From Lepidonotus clava (Eukaryota > Annelida > Polychaeta > Phyllodocida > Polynoidae): DNA of 64,000 bases. The DNA is taken from contig OW387140.1 in assembly GCA_936440205.1 (NCBI GenBank), positions 36,701,659-36,765,658 on the forward strand, written 5' to 3'. Both the position numbers and the translations under genes were made by a program. The notes beneath the pieces were generated by a model that saw only the letters and a program-made list of their open reading frames with translations, was not told the origin of the DNA and did not search any database. Below are positions 44,457 to 57,866 of the stretch, piece after piece. Every line of letters starts with the position of its first letter. The first letter of the stretch is position 1.

Positions 44457-46640
44457 TTAAAAGAAGCCACCTTGAATATTATTAGGACATACATAAGGTT
44501 AAAAAACTAATAAATATTGACTTTTCGGTATGAACAATATTATATCTCAAATTCTCAAAATATTTGTTTGATGTCAAAACTGGGAAGTACAGCATCAGGC
44601 ACAATGATTATTGGCTTTAAGAGGCAAAGCAGGAAAACTAATTTGAATTGGACTGAGCTTCAGTATAATATATGGCAGCTCTTTCAGAGTATATTAGTCT
44701 GTAAGACTAAGTGCACCCCCCCCTTTCCCCGTCGGATTTTTGCCACTATTCTCCATTCGACCTAGACCTCTAACCAAATGATGTCGAACCGTTTTTCTCC
44801 ATTCAGTATTCAGATGAACACATTGGTCGGTTGACATGTCATGCTCTTTAAGGTGGGAATCCACGTTCTGGTTGATTATGAGATCCCCAGCGACAAACAT
44901 CTAATATTGTCAGGTATTTGGCAAGCGATTTGTCATATTTTTGGTAGATTTTCCGACAGAATCTCTCAGTGGGAACACTATTACTGGTAATTTTCAGCAA
45001 GTTTTGGTCAAAACAACCAGGATGTCAGGTCAATCGCTCAATAGGTTCCTCCCTTTAGGTAATGTTTCCTGATGTTGATTGAATAAAAAATGCTCAATTT
45101 TCACGTTTTCCAACAGTGCAGTAATCTAACTTTCTTAGATTGCCAATTTACTGAGAGGTTTGAAGATTTGAACTTGTCCTTAAACTAGATCTAGTCATAC
45201 GAGATTCAATCCATAATAATTAAAATAAAAAGTCGACATGTAATTACGTGCGGGTGTCTTATGACGAATGGAAGTAATGAAAATGTCGAGAATTAATTGG
45301 GAAAATAAAAAACAGCTGCAATGGATCTGTATCGTAAAGGTAGGGCGTATTTTCTTTATTAGTGTATATCTAGCTACAGACTCCAAGCCTTATATTACCC
45401 CCTTGTCTATCATTTGTGTGTCTTGTATGTTTTTGACGTACATGTGAATATTCTGAGGGATTCTATAAACATTTCAAACGTTTATTTCATTTCTACTCTG
45501 TTTTATAAGCGACTGCTTAGAAACAAATTGCTGTTCTTGGGACTTTTTCTAGGCACTTTGAAAGAAATCCCTCTTCAAATAACGCCTAGTAATCTTCACC
45601 CCAAGAAACTTTCTCCACCTTTACATCCATAAGTAAGTGCTAATCTTACAACCTGCTCAGAAGCCTTAAGAGGCAGAAACTTGAAATCCCTGCATTTGGA
45701 TTAGTGTCACCTTCAAGCAGTGGCCTGCCTCGCCAACCCTGGAGTAAATAGAGACAGACTGCTAAGGCTCCTACATATTCATTCCTCCACGGCCCACACC
45801 ATCAATCTTCCACGTCCCCACCCTGGAGCCTGCATCGGCCACTGACACTGATAATTATGGTAGATGATCCACTGTTTTCGGCGCCAGTTATATCGGATCT
45901 ACTTGGAAACAGCAAGCGTGTGGGGGTTAATTATACAGTGAATAATTCTCTAATAGGCAATAGTTTCTATACACACTTGTATGGCCCAGATATAACGATG
46001 CGCAAATCTTAGTTTTCATGTTTTATTTTGTTCTAATTTGTTTGCTGATAAAATTAATGATGATGTATTTCATAAGTTTGTACTTTAGAGAATGGGAAGA
46101 TTTGTGATTTATGTGTTGTTTCTCAACTCAGGGTCTTTGTCAATTTACATGGAGAGTGGGAGGAATACTCTATTGAATATAATTAGACCTACACCATTGT
46201 AGAATATTAGCGGTGCCAACATAACAGAATATTGCATTTGCAATTCATCGAGCTACGCAGTAAAGATTGGCTTTATGTTTTAATCATCTTATAGTAAATT
46301 ATCTTTATCCTATAGGCCTACCAAGCCTCGGAAATCCGACGGCGATTTATCATACTTAATTTAACCGGTTATAGACAACGGTAGACTGCATTACTATTTA
46401 AGGAGCAGTTAGAATTATGACTGGAAAATATGCGAATGTACATGTGTCATTAATCATTTTGTAGAAAAGAATAGCATAGAAAAAGATTACAGAAAAAATA
46501 ATCAAAATCTAGATATAGTAGGCGACGTTGGTAAGCACATGGTAATCACAAATGTCCACAAAATGTTAATAGCACCTACGGGTAGTCTTTGGCAACATTT
46601 CGGTTTTGAATGTAGATTAGGGACGGCAGACAACGATCAT
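44457..46640. other. Non-coding stretch
   Basis: No gene or clear repeat recognised. Confidence 0.4.
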
Positions 46641-46649
46641 AAGATTGGG

Positions 46650-46775
46650 TTGGGTGGAAACTGAGTGGCGATTTATTGATAATCCAGTCGCCTAGCAATT
46701 TTACTAGCGATTCTAGATCTCCCAGTCACCATTTGCCGGTCAACAGCAAAATCGCCTCGTGGGTATGGGGCTTTA
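46650..46775. mobile_element. TTAA MITE fragment of the GCCCCATACC family
   Basis: The right end AAAATCGCCTCGTGGGTATG continuing to GGGC (ending 46771) then TTTA matches the right ends of the copies at 49278-49684. The left end is lost or diverged. Confidence 0.55.
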
Positions 46776-49273
46776 GAGAGTAGCAATCGTTTTTTCCTTC
46801 ATGTTATTGCTTAACTTGATACCTTCATTTGTAGAACCCAAGAACTATTACTAAGGGGACACCAACAACACACAATACCTTTGTACGGTTTCAAAGTGTC
46901 ATCCAATAGGAGACACGGAACCCCATATTTTAGGGTTATTGAGTTACATTGGACAGCCTTTTGTAATGATTTATTAAGCACGACAAGACATTGATCATGA
47001 GGTATAGAAGAATGGCATTTGTCATTCTTTGTCCTAGGCAAATCCATGGGGAAAGCCCTCTTGGAAATGTCAGTTTACAATGTCAGTCAATGTCTACATC
47101 CTGAAGAACTGAAGATTAGGTAGGAAGCAACTTGTTTTCCATCTGAAAATGTTAGAAAGCAGACATTGATAATGTATGCACGTACAGTAAATATAATTTT
47201 ATATAGATGGTTTTACAATCTTTACTTAACGTGGCATTGTAGAAGCTTGGCCTATCCATTCAATATTGTGTAATGCCTACATAATGAAGAGTTATTGTAT
47301 TATAGCTGTATTATTGTCATAAGTAAAGCCTGGCAACAGATTGCCAATAATGTAAGGAATACGCAATAAGGGAATAGAAAAATTAATAACTGGACAATAT
47401 GTAGTTTTAACGTGAGTAGAAACCAAAAAGAACAGAACAACAGAATAACAGACTAGACTACTGCTGGGCAAATTAATAAAGACTTATTAGAGGCCAGAAG
47501 CAAATATCATAACGGCAACATAATAACTAACGGGTACTAAAACGCTCCTATCTAATCAAGTAAATAGAAACGTTCCTTCGTGTAATAGTGCGCTTATCCA
47601 ACGGGCAACGTCAGATTGGTTGGCAATTACTTTGCGGGGCTTATTTTCAATCCAATTTTCATTTGCTGCTGGCCTTCGGGCATGTCTGAAGAGTGTGACG
47701 CTAATGCACACTACTGGAAAGGCATAATCCAAAAATACAAAGCGAGAAAATTAATGTCTAGATTGCTATTCATGTTGCTCTGGCCTGACAGTTTGGCAGG
47801 ATAATGCTCTGCCAATTCAATATTCCCAGTGGACCTATCAAGTTGTCACTCTTGTTATATCCCCCGTCCATGACACGTCTCACTTAGCATTGACATTGGT
47901 GTATAATTTAGAGATGTTAGCTTTCTGTAGACTGTGGATGTAAATTGACACAAGGCTGAGCAAAATGGGCAATGTGTCACTTAAGCCAAAGTAATTCTGA
48001 AGTAGAACTTGGCATTGAAGGGGGTACCTTTTTCACGAGCGATTCAACTAAAATTCTGGGTTTAAGCAACTAGAGCTGGTAGAAAACGACCATAACATGT
48101 GTCCCCTTTGAGTGATTTAATCATAAATCTATATACAAAAAAAAGCCAATCGTTTGGAAAATCTCTAACAATATTAGATACCATTCGCTATTATAGCGAT
48201 CTCTAATTTGACCAGAATTCCAGTTGCATTGCTCGTTGGGTTGTCCCATAAGGTCGACACGAACAACATGATGTACTTTATGACAGTGTTTCAGGGCTTT
48301 GCCTTCTACCTCTCCTTTTATATTTTTATACCTCTTTGTCAATTATTTCAAGTGCAAAAACATGTCTCCGTGTATTTTTCGCTACAATAACCACGAGGAT
48401 AAGTATAGCAGTAAAGACTATCTACATTCATTGATTTTCAGCATTAAGTGCGATGTCCATGGGATTCTTCATCGTCCTAGGTAGGGTCATCAAATACAAT
48501 TTGATCAATAGTACCAAAGTGTTACCAAGGGTGACAGGGTGCAAGCCGAATGCAGTGTGAATTAAAACATCTCTGGAACCATAATTTACGTACATCTAAT
48601 TTGAAACCCACAAACATTATGCCACCCTTTTTACATTGATTGAAGGGTTTGACACAGATTAAGTGCACTGAATGAAAAGAGTTGTGCATGAGGTGAATGA
48701 TCAGGATAATCATTTAGACGACCAAGGTTTGCGGATCGTATTCCTTCTTTAATAAGAGAGAAGGCGAGGGATGTTTAGTCTATATTTTTTGGCACTGGCC
48801 TATATACAGGGTGAAAAGAAATGACGAATATATAGGGTAATTGTTTTGACTGGCACACATATATAGGGTGCTAGACGCACTATACAGGCAATGGAAATCA
48901 GGAAAATACCAGGTTATCAAAAATATTAGTACATGTTTGACATTATATATTTATCTTTGGAGTATGCAGTCTTTTGGAATTTTCAAACGAATAATCATCA
49001 AGGAGGTTCGCTGCTTTTAACTTTGCAAATTGCTCCTGACGAGTCATTCAACACCGAGAAACAATGCTCTCTGAAAAGACTTCCCATTGCAAAACTCTCA
49101 TCAAAACCGTAACAGAATTCCTTTCCTCAATCTTTTTGGACACTTTTTAAAGCCTTTTGCAGTATCTCTGTGCCATCCAATCTTTTACGCCTCCAGAAGT
49201 CTTCACTTTTAAATACACGCACAGGTCCTCTGTCCCTCACCAGACTGCCCACTGTGTCCAACCCCACCATCCT
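46776..49273. other. Non-coding, part possibly regulatory
   Basis: 47580-47870 stands out as a repeat-free block of even base use. Nothing else recognised. Confidence 0.35.
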
Positions 49274-49466
49274 TTAAGCCCCATACCCACTAGGCAATTT
49301 TGTCCAGAGTCGGCCAACTCTACTCTAAGAGTCGGCCGATTTTAGCGCCAATCCAGATCAAACATGCACATTTCAACATATCATACTAATCATAAGAGTC
49401 GATTGATCCTCCTAGTTGCTCGTCGCCCAGCATTGATAAAATTGCCTAGTGGGTATGCCACTTTAA
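49274..49466. mobile_element. TTAA MITE, copy C (GCCCCATACC family)
   Basis: TTAA at 49274-49277 and 49463-49466 flanks a 185-bp body that starts GCCCCATACCCACTAGGCAA. It ends in the complement of a diverged version (GCCTAGTGGGTATGCC). The inside has GTCGGCC words as in the other copies. Confidence 0.82.
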
Positions 49467-49684
49467 GTCCCATACCAACTAAGCAACTTTTACAGAGTTG
49501 GGCAACAGATCGGCACTGAAATCGGCTAATTCTGATGAATACCTGTTAGTATGGTATATTGAAATGTGCATGTTTGATCTGAATCGGCACTAAAATTGGT
49601 CGATTCTGTCTCTAGAATTGGCCAATTTTAGCCCCTATCCGTTGCCCATCTCTGCAAAAGTTGCTTAGTGGGTATGGGGCTTGA
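49463..49684. mobile_element. TTAA MITE, copy D, abutting copy C
   Basis: The body 49467-49680 starts GTCCCATACCAACTAAGCAA and ends TTGCTTAGTGGGTATGGGGC. The left TTAA is shared with copy C and the right flank is TTGA. The ends agree over about 25 bp. Confidence 0.83.
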
Positions 49685-50369
49685 TACACAACAGACAGCC
49701 CCAGCGCTCAGCGCCCAGGTCTCCAAAGGCCCCTGACCCCTTCACCCCACTATACCCCCACTGCCTCCCCAAAGACCCCCACCCCCCTTTCCTCCAGCAG
49801 GTCCTGGCAAAGAAGCAGATAACGCGGTGACCGTCCACAGGAGGCGCCACCTGCTCTGCAGATTAGGACCAGCTGATCCCCTTAATCTGGTTGCCTCCTG
49901 GCTGGCCCCCTGGAGAGCCGATCTGTATCAGGTTTGTCAGGACCCCTTGGCCAGACTGTAACCCCTTTTGAAAAAGGGGCCAGGCTGTGGGCAGGTCCTT
50001 TATCAAGGGGACTTAGGGCTGGTCTCGTTGGTGGTAACGGTCTTAAGGGTAGTGGACGCGGGGACAAGCGGTCTTGCAAAATGGCCGTGAAGGCAGGACG
50101 CGGCCCTGTTGAATTGTTCAGCAATGTTGTCTCTGGCAGTTGGCATTCAAATTGATGCACTGGGAGGAAAATGTGGGGTTGGAGTGGGATGGCATGGGGA
50201 AGGGATGGGTGTTTGTAATGAGTTTATTTCTGAGCTGACCATTGATAGAGTCTTTTCTGTTACGTTTGGTCGAGGAATACAACTCTATAACAGAGAGACT
50301 GTCTTCTAGCATTGAATATGCTGTCTATCTCACAAAGTCATTCAGGCATTCGAAGTAGTGTGTTACAGA
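49685..50369. other. Non-coding stretch
   Basis: C/G-rich (49700-50100) with low-complexity frames on both strands. No gene recognised. Confidence 0.35.
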
Positions 50370-51165
50370 AAACTTATTATTGGAGAGAGTCTCCCTTCTG
50401 GTGCTAACTGAGTCAGAGCCAAGGGCAAGAGACACATTGTCAGTGGAGAATCAGCAGCACTGACTGCAGTGTGATCCAGCAAACTGTCTATTGAAGGTTG
50501 CTTTCCTTATGGCGTTACCTGAGATAGAGATAAGGGCTAGGGATAGGGGGCCGTCAGAGGTCCAAATTGCCAGATGATAATAGGTAGCATTGGCTGTGGT
50601 GTTATCCAGAAAACTGTCATTTGAAGCCACTTTCCTTCTGGCATTATCTGAGACAGAAATAATCGCCGGGGTTGTCGCTGCTACACTTTGTCAAGGGATG
50701 ACACGTAATATAGGCTCTGGTGTTGTCTAAAATAAAGGCCTATTGGAATCTACCATCTTATGGTGTTATCTGAGAGAGTGACAGCTCTTTGTTGTTACAT
50801 GATAAAAAGTAGTATTGACTTTGGTGTTGTCCAGAAATTTGTCTATTGGAAGCTGCCTTCCTTCTGGAATTATCTGAGATAGAGACAAGGCATTTGACAG
50901 GGGGCTGTCACATTGTCCAAGCATAATCAGAAGCATTGGCTGTTGTGCTGCCTAGAAAATCGTCTATTGGAAGCTGTCTTCCTTCTGGCGTTACCTGAGA
51001 TAGAGACAAGGGCCAAAGTCAATGGAAAATCAGTATTATTGGCTGCGGTGTTGTCCAGAAAACCGTCTATTGGAAGCTGTCTTCCTTCTAGCGTTACCTG
51101 AGATAGAGACAAGGGCTGGGGACAAGGGGGCTGTCACAGCTCTACCTTGTCAGCGGATAATCCGT
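50370..51165. repeat. Seven tandem units of 102-129 bp
   Basis: The anchor TTCCTTCTGG or a variant lies at about 50393, 50504, 50633, 50754, 50859, 50981 and 51083. The block order is GTGTTGTCCAGAAAACTGTC, TATTGGAAGCTG, the anchor, GCGTTACCTGAGATAGAGA and CAAGGG, then a variable GGGGGCTGTCAC part. Unit length varies mainly in the variable part. No coding content. Confidence 0.88.
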
Positions 51166-54133
51166 TCTGTCAGCATGGAGTGAAGAGCAAACAAGGCAAC
51201 TGTCACTTCCCACGGTGGGTCTTCACAAGGAGGGGGGGGGGGTGTACTACAGACGTCCCCAAGCATTGAACGCGCGCTAATCTCAATTCGGAAAGCCATA
51301 AAATTGACAACGGCATCCACATCGTCTGCACTGACTCCAACGAAGAACATTTGCACAGTAATAAAAGCAAATTCCCTCCTTTTGACTGTGTTTCTTTTTG
51401 TTCCTTTCCAAATGCGGACCGCCAACGATTCTGTTTTCGCGAATGAAGTCGCCTGGAGAGGATTGATGAAATGGATCCGTGCAAAAATGCAAATAAAACC
51501 AGGCAGGCAGAAAGTGGGCGATTTGCATAAGAGTCGGTGGGAGGCCCTTTTGGAGTTTCCACGCCTTCCCAAAAGGTTTGCTCAGAGCCCCCGGCAACTC
51601 TTATCAAGAGGAGAGATTTGATGTAAGTTCAATGAAAAGGGGCTTTATGACATTTGATAGGGATTCATCTTGGACAGGCTATTAATCCAAGCTCCCCTGG
51701 GATTGGTCACGAGTTTAATCACCGAAATCCATCTCCCATTTTTACCCTTTTAATAAAGAAGGCAAAAACCCCTTTCCTTGCTTTTCATGGGTATCTTTTA
51801 CCCATCACTTTTAGGCAAAGCTGGATTAACCATTGGTTATTTCCACCCATATTTTACCAAAGAAACGTCCCCCAAAACGTAACGATTGTCACGGACAAAA
51901 CATGACTGTTAGTTCATAATGGGCTCTGACGCCAGAATAAGTCCTCTGCACGCAATAGACAAATCTGAATGGCCAATGAGCCCAAGGAAAAACCGGAGCG
52001 TCAGTTCTGATTACGTCCCCACACTAAGCCTCAAGTTTGAGCAGTGCATCAGGCTTCGATTGGCTCTAAGAGCATGCAGTGAAGCTTCTTTAATGGGCGA
52101 TAATAGGAGTATTGTTATACTCCCTCACGATTGTCACTCTAAGGGGAGAACCACTTTGTAAATGCTTTATACATGAGCACCGCGAGTTTGCCGAGTTAAC
52201 ATTGCTTTTGTTGGACAGTTTTTCCCCCGTGTCAGCTGCTGTTACTTCACAAAGTGTTCCAACTGAAAAGATGCAATAAATCACATTCCCCACCTATTTT
52301 CGCTAGCCATTCATCTTTTGAAAATAATCGCATATTTTCCTAAATAAAAAGCAAAGGAAACGAGTTAAAATGTTCATTTTTGGATTCATTAATTCAATAA
52401 ATTCCATAGATCTCTTATTAGATTATTCATAAGTATCGAACGAGATTAACAGTAAACCATACTCGAACCTAAAAGTAAAAACAAAGATCATTTTACAAAT
52501 TAAATTTTAAAATATTCCATTATTAAGACAAATACGGATATTAACCACTTTCAGTGAGACCAGGACGTCTCAGATAATAACAAAGTTACCCTTACAGATA
52601 CAATACCGGACAAAACAAGTTTTTAAAGATTTCTAACACCAGCATTTTAGAAACAATCTTGAGTGAAATATACCCCATAGGCCTGGTTTAGATGCAGTGT
52701 AGGAGAGGTAATATGGAGTTATTGTGACTATCACCTTCCTGGGCAGAGGAGCGGAAACGGGGTTCAAGTAGGGGCAGGCTGCAGCAGTTTATCTGGGTAA
52801 CTAGTGGCTCCCATGAATGTGTTTGTCTCGGCCATTTTAGACTCCTCCTTTATTTGCTCTAGCCATGCAAAGGTCAGAGGAAAATGACCTGACCATTTTA
52901 TCCCCTCCTGCTGGGAGTATAACACGTTCATTGTCTCATCTCGGTGGGAATACTTTCAATTTTAAGAAGTAGCTTAAGTCATAAGGGCTAATATTTATAC
53001 AGTGTTTAAGGGGATTTCTTCCATAATTCTTGAGACTATTAATAAAGGGAAATGGTTCACTAAACCAGCCAGATGTTGTTATTTTGTTGTATGGCAAAGC
53101 TTATCATATAACAAGAGCGTTTTGTTACGAGGTCTTTAAGTGTTCGATCTAAAGAGGTATGTTTGGTCACCACAAAGCGACTATGGTTACGCCCTTTCTC
53201 TTTACATGAAACTATGAATATCCTTTATCTGACCATTGAGAATTCAACCTTAGTACGGTCACAAGCTGCTCAGACATACATTTCATATTAAGGGCCATAT
53301 ATAGAGAGATTATAAGTATATATACATATAATATTCATTCTATTCAAGAAGTTAACTTAAATGGGGTCAGTCGGTAGCCTGCCCCCAATTATACATATAT
53401 GATATAATATAAAATAGGCTCATACTAGCAATAGTCGTGCCACCCAGCAGAGAGAGCAAGATAGATGTTCAATGAGCTATCAGCATAAGTAATATATTTT
53501 CATATGAAGTTTTTGAAGCTTTAAAAGGCACCCTGAGTTTTGTGTCTCTGTGAAACCAACAGATTGGCAGGTTTACCAGCAGCTGCAGGAAATGCAAGTC
53601 CTGCAGCATTTTGAATTCACCTGGGACGATTTCTCAATTACTTATACTACTTACAGATTGCCATGGTTGTAGGCCATATCAATCTTCCCTGCAGCTTAGC
53701 ATGATGGATTGTTGTCAGAGACGCTGTGACTAATACCCCCTTTAAGAGTACATGGGAAAGCAAAGTAAATTGAAGTGAACCAAGCGGAATTGATTCCCAT
53801 TGTAGTATTTGAAATAAACAATTCTCTAGAATGCACAGGGCTGGTTGCAAATGTACTAGATTAGGATACATAAACTACTTGGTGGCAACCAAAAGACTTT
53901 CATGAATTATTTATGAATTTGAAATCTTGTATCAAGAAACTACAGAACGTCCGGGGACATTTACAATTGTTTGTGAATATTCATGAATATTTGTTGATGT
54001 GAAGAAAAGCATTCACAAAGTATATTTATTTACATATGATACTTGCTAATATCTGCATGTTTACTACTATCGGCTGGAGCAAAGTATGATGAATCATGAA
54101 TCGATATTATTTCAGCTGCTTAGGTCGATCATT
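51166..54133. other. Non-coding; 51380-52150 possibly regulatory
   Basis: The block 51380-52150 is repeat-free and of even composition. It carries ATTTGCAT (about 51520) and its relative ATGCAAAT (51487), and TAATCC/GGATTA words (51681, 51823) of the POU and Otx types. Mirrored frames on both strands at 51150-51621 resemble no protein. The rest is AT-rich without features. Confidence 0.38.
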
Positions 54134-54221
54134 GCATACATGCCTGCATACATGCCTGCATACATGCCTGCATACATGCCTGCATTCATGCCTGCATTCA
54201 TGCATGCATTCATGCATGCAA
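54134..54221. repeat. 12-bp minisatellite TGCATACATGCC
   Basis: About seven copies grading from TGCATACATGCC to TGCATTCATGCC and TGCATTCATGCA toward the right. Confidence 0.95.
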
Positions 54222-57200
54222 TCAATTTTAAGTACCATGCCTATGATATTATGCTCATGTTCTTTCAAAGGAGCAGGCTAATTACGATATGCCTACCCTT
54301 TTTACGATGGCAATGAGCGTAGTTTAATGTGAATAAAACATGCATTTTTCCAATCATATAAAAATGGGTACCCTCATAACCCTTTACCCTTAAAAATGAT
54401 CCCAGTTTGCCAGTTACATCTTGGACTTCAACATCAATAACATCACATAAGGTCTGGTAGACTTTATAAGAACCATTGTTCAATGCACAAAACCATAAAA
54501 TTCAATATTGATTGATGTTGAATAACTCACTGATTAGAATTATGCCAGCCTATAGCCATAGATAACTACAATTTATCACACTGAACAAAAGTGTCAGCAG
54601 CTGCTCCTGTACCACTTGAGTAGACTTCATTTTAAAAAGATCCATATGAAGAAACCCATACATTAAACTGACACTATGAAGGCCATACATCAGTGAGACC
54701 TGAAGAACACTCCTGAGTAATGGAGAAGCACACCCAATATGAAGGCTGTAGGAACAGGCTCATATGTCAACCTGAGCTCTCATCTAGTTGCAATATCAAT
54801 TCTGAGCCCCATCACATCCAAGAAGGCAGGCCTGGTGAAGACTAGCTTACTTGTTTTGCATAGATGCTGGTTTTAATGAATTGCTGTTGGTGGTTTAGCA
54901 GATTGCACACATTGCACACTACTCAAAGAAGTTTGACTTGCACTACTATATTATTATGATCATAGTGCAAAGATATAGAGTCATATATTATGTATAAATA
55001 TCAATAGTTAATCTAATCTTGTTCAGATACACCAACAAATATAAATGAATACATACTATATTCATAATTATGATTAAAAACATAGGCATATGCCTAGCTT
55101 AACATATACACTTATAAGCATATGTGAACAGGTTCTATTGATTGCTCCCCTTTCATTATCCTATTGGTAAGTTGTCAACGGTTACAATAGGTATACATAT
55201 TATTATATTAACATACACGTTTTTGCTGAATTCTACATAATTAATGTCCAAGTATTGCTGATCAAATAGTTTCCCATAACGACCAAACTTTCACACTCAC
55301 ACACTCATTTGTATGATCCATATATATGATCATGACCAAGCCCTAACATGACCCCTTGCAAACATAATTGCCAAAAACTACCAAAGGTATGGACATAAAA
55401 CATGAGTTGCTTGGCAGTCTTGCCTAGAGACTTAGATGAGGGATGGGTATGTAGCAGTGATTAATTAGTTTAACGACCCATGCAGCCAGGGCCTGGGCGA
55501 TAATAGATGCAGGGGGCAGGCACCTCTCAGTAAGGGCCTGACAGCCCCATGTGGTTTATGACGTATGCTACACTGATCAAGGAAAGTAATGGCCAGAATC
55601 ACATGTTAATGAAATCTACAACGCCCACACGTACGTTCTACCTCATTTGTTTCACGCCTAGGTGGTCTAATGGATGCATGTGGTGGTAATTGAGAGTTGT
55701 GGACACAGTATGTGGTGTAGTTTTTCATGAGTATCCATAGAAATAATGAAACCTTTTCCCTAATAGGAAAATTCATGGGTGCAACTTCATTGCTCAAGCA
55801 CTAGAAGATCTGACTCACATGGATTCCAATAATTGCCCACTGTTATCTGAATGATCTAGTGGATGATATGTTCCAAGTAGATGGGTCTCAGATAGTTGAC
55901 TGATGTAAAATTAATGATGAAAACATATTGAACAGTTTTAAAATATTAATTTTGAAATATTGTAAAGCCATGATTTTGATAGAGATGTTTGGTACGCTTT
56001 CCTCTCTTAAGTATTTTTTGTATTTTCCGTGACTAGTGTTATAAGAAGCCTACCGTTATGAGAATGTTTCTAAAGATAAACGCAGACTTTACCATTGTAC
56101 ATGTATTGCGTGCAGAGCAATCATAAGCTGAGAGAGACGTTATTCATATAACTGTGCGTTTATCTCTTTTTGTACTCAACAATGAAAATGTCCAAGGATG
56201 ATGATGTTCTAAATATGTCAAACGGTGATGAATCAATCTGGTACCTTTGGTAGGCAGAATGGGTAGAAATCGCAAAACAATTTCTCCAATTGTATAAAAA
56301 TGTTTGACTAAGCAACCTGGTCAGAACAGTATTTACTCTTATTCTGGTAAAGAGAATCACAGTGTATTGTTTTGCAAGTGGATATCACCGTTTCCCTATA
56401 TATGTTTGCGCACAAAATTGATATATTTTCTTTCACTTGATACCCCTTTCATTGTTTATGCCATTTATATAGTATATTTAGATTTTTTATATTGAGAGAG
56501 AGGAAAGTCCCTGGAGAAATGGCTTTGGCTTTTCAACGTTGCATGCAATTTATTAGTGAAACTTTTCTATCAAAACAATCATAATTGTATTTTTGGTCAG
56601 TTTGCATAATGGAGAAGTTAATTTATTTTTACGCAACAACAAAAACACTGTTCTTTTTGTGGAAAAATACCTTCCGAATCTACTTGCCATCGTCACCAGG
56701 GTTCATGCTAACAGTGAGAGGATGTCACTGCTAGCCCTAGAATATGCGTGTCCCACAGCACACGATCACAATTGGAGTCCCATATCTAGACTGGGATATC
56801 GCCAGGCTATGACTGTACATACTTGCCGAAGTGAGGATGGACAAAAATAGAGGGAGTCATAAATTTCCATTTGCATTGGCTTTCGCTGTCAGAATGGCCA
56901 ACACATTGGTCAACAGTCGACACGGAATTCTATACCAATACCAATACCTCTATATTTTCTCTATATATAATAAATCATATTATAATTATGTAGTTTGTAC
57001 ACAGATATACGTACATATTTTTATATTAACATACATATATTTATTTTTTCAGTGGTCTGTTTCATAAGCTAGTTTTCAAGGGGTGACTAAACATTGGTAC
57101 TAGCTGATGTACTAACAACCATTAGAAGCCTTTCCCTACAGTAAGCATATCGGTGACTAGTGATTGTAAGCTGCAGCTTGCATAAGGTTAACAGTAGTCA

Positions 57201-57704
57201 CACTAAGTCTTGATGTGGAAAATAGTGTTTTATACTCAGAATAGTTAATTGAGAATTATGGGGTAGTGTTTGGGAGTAGTAGATACATTGTATGCTATAC
57301 CTATGTATTCACGAGTAACCTCGTCACCTAGGCATTCGAATATTTAATTAACATGCATTGCTATTTTACATCAATATTATCTAAGAATCAAGGGAGGATC
57401 AAAACTCCCTGCTAGAGGAGAATCAGACATTACCTTAAGGATAGACAACTGTAGGCAAGGCGTTATTTACACCATTTCTCCTTAATTTCTTAATTGTTGA
57501 GATATTCTATCGTGCCATATACCAAAAGAAAGGTAATAATTTTATCTATCTAATGATATAAGTAAAGTGAAGGTTAAAGAAATATTTCCGAGAATTTTTT
57601 TTAATTAAAAACCAATTTCTTGATTTTTATCTTTTGAACATGGATATAAATTCCCTTATTATAAGGGCTACAGACCTCAATCTTTGCATGCCTCCTGATA
57701 AAGT
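54222..57704. other. Non-coding, AT-rich
   Basis: No gene, RNA or repeat recognised. An 85-codon frame at 56593-56850 has no family resemblance. Confidence 0.4.
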
Positions 57705-57714
57705 TCTTATTTAG

Positions 57715-57866
57715 GGAACCATGTCTCAGAATTTGTATTTAGGTCCTAGTTTTTATTTTATCACAAAAAACGGGAAACTTTTTGTCTTTTTTTTATTCTT
57801 AATTTTCTAGATTTCATAAAACAAAAACCAAGACGTAAATAAAAAAAATCTGAGACACCATTCCCT
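57715..57866. repeat. Imperfect ~150-bp hairpin
   Basis: GGAACCATGTCTCAGAATTT at the left pairs with the complement of the right end, GGAATGGTGTCTCAGATTT. Further in, TATTTAGGTCCTAGTTTTTA pairs with TATTTACGTCTTGGTTTTTG, so most of each arm takes part. It could be a MITE or give rise to double-stranded RNA if transcribed. Confidence 0.65.

Noticed and set aside
51150-51621. Overlapping frames of 104-140 codons on both strands
   Set aside because: No family resemblance, all frames mirror one another, and codons look like shadowing in a stop-poor block; no splice or start context supports a gene.
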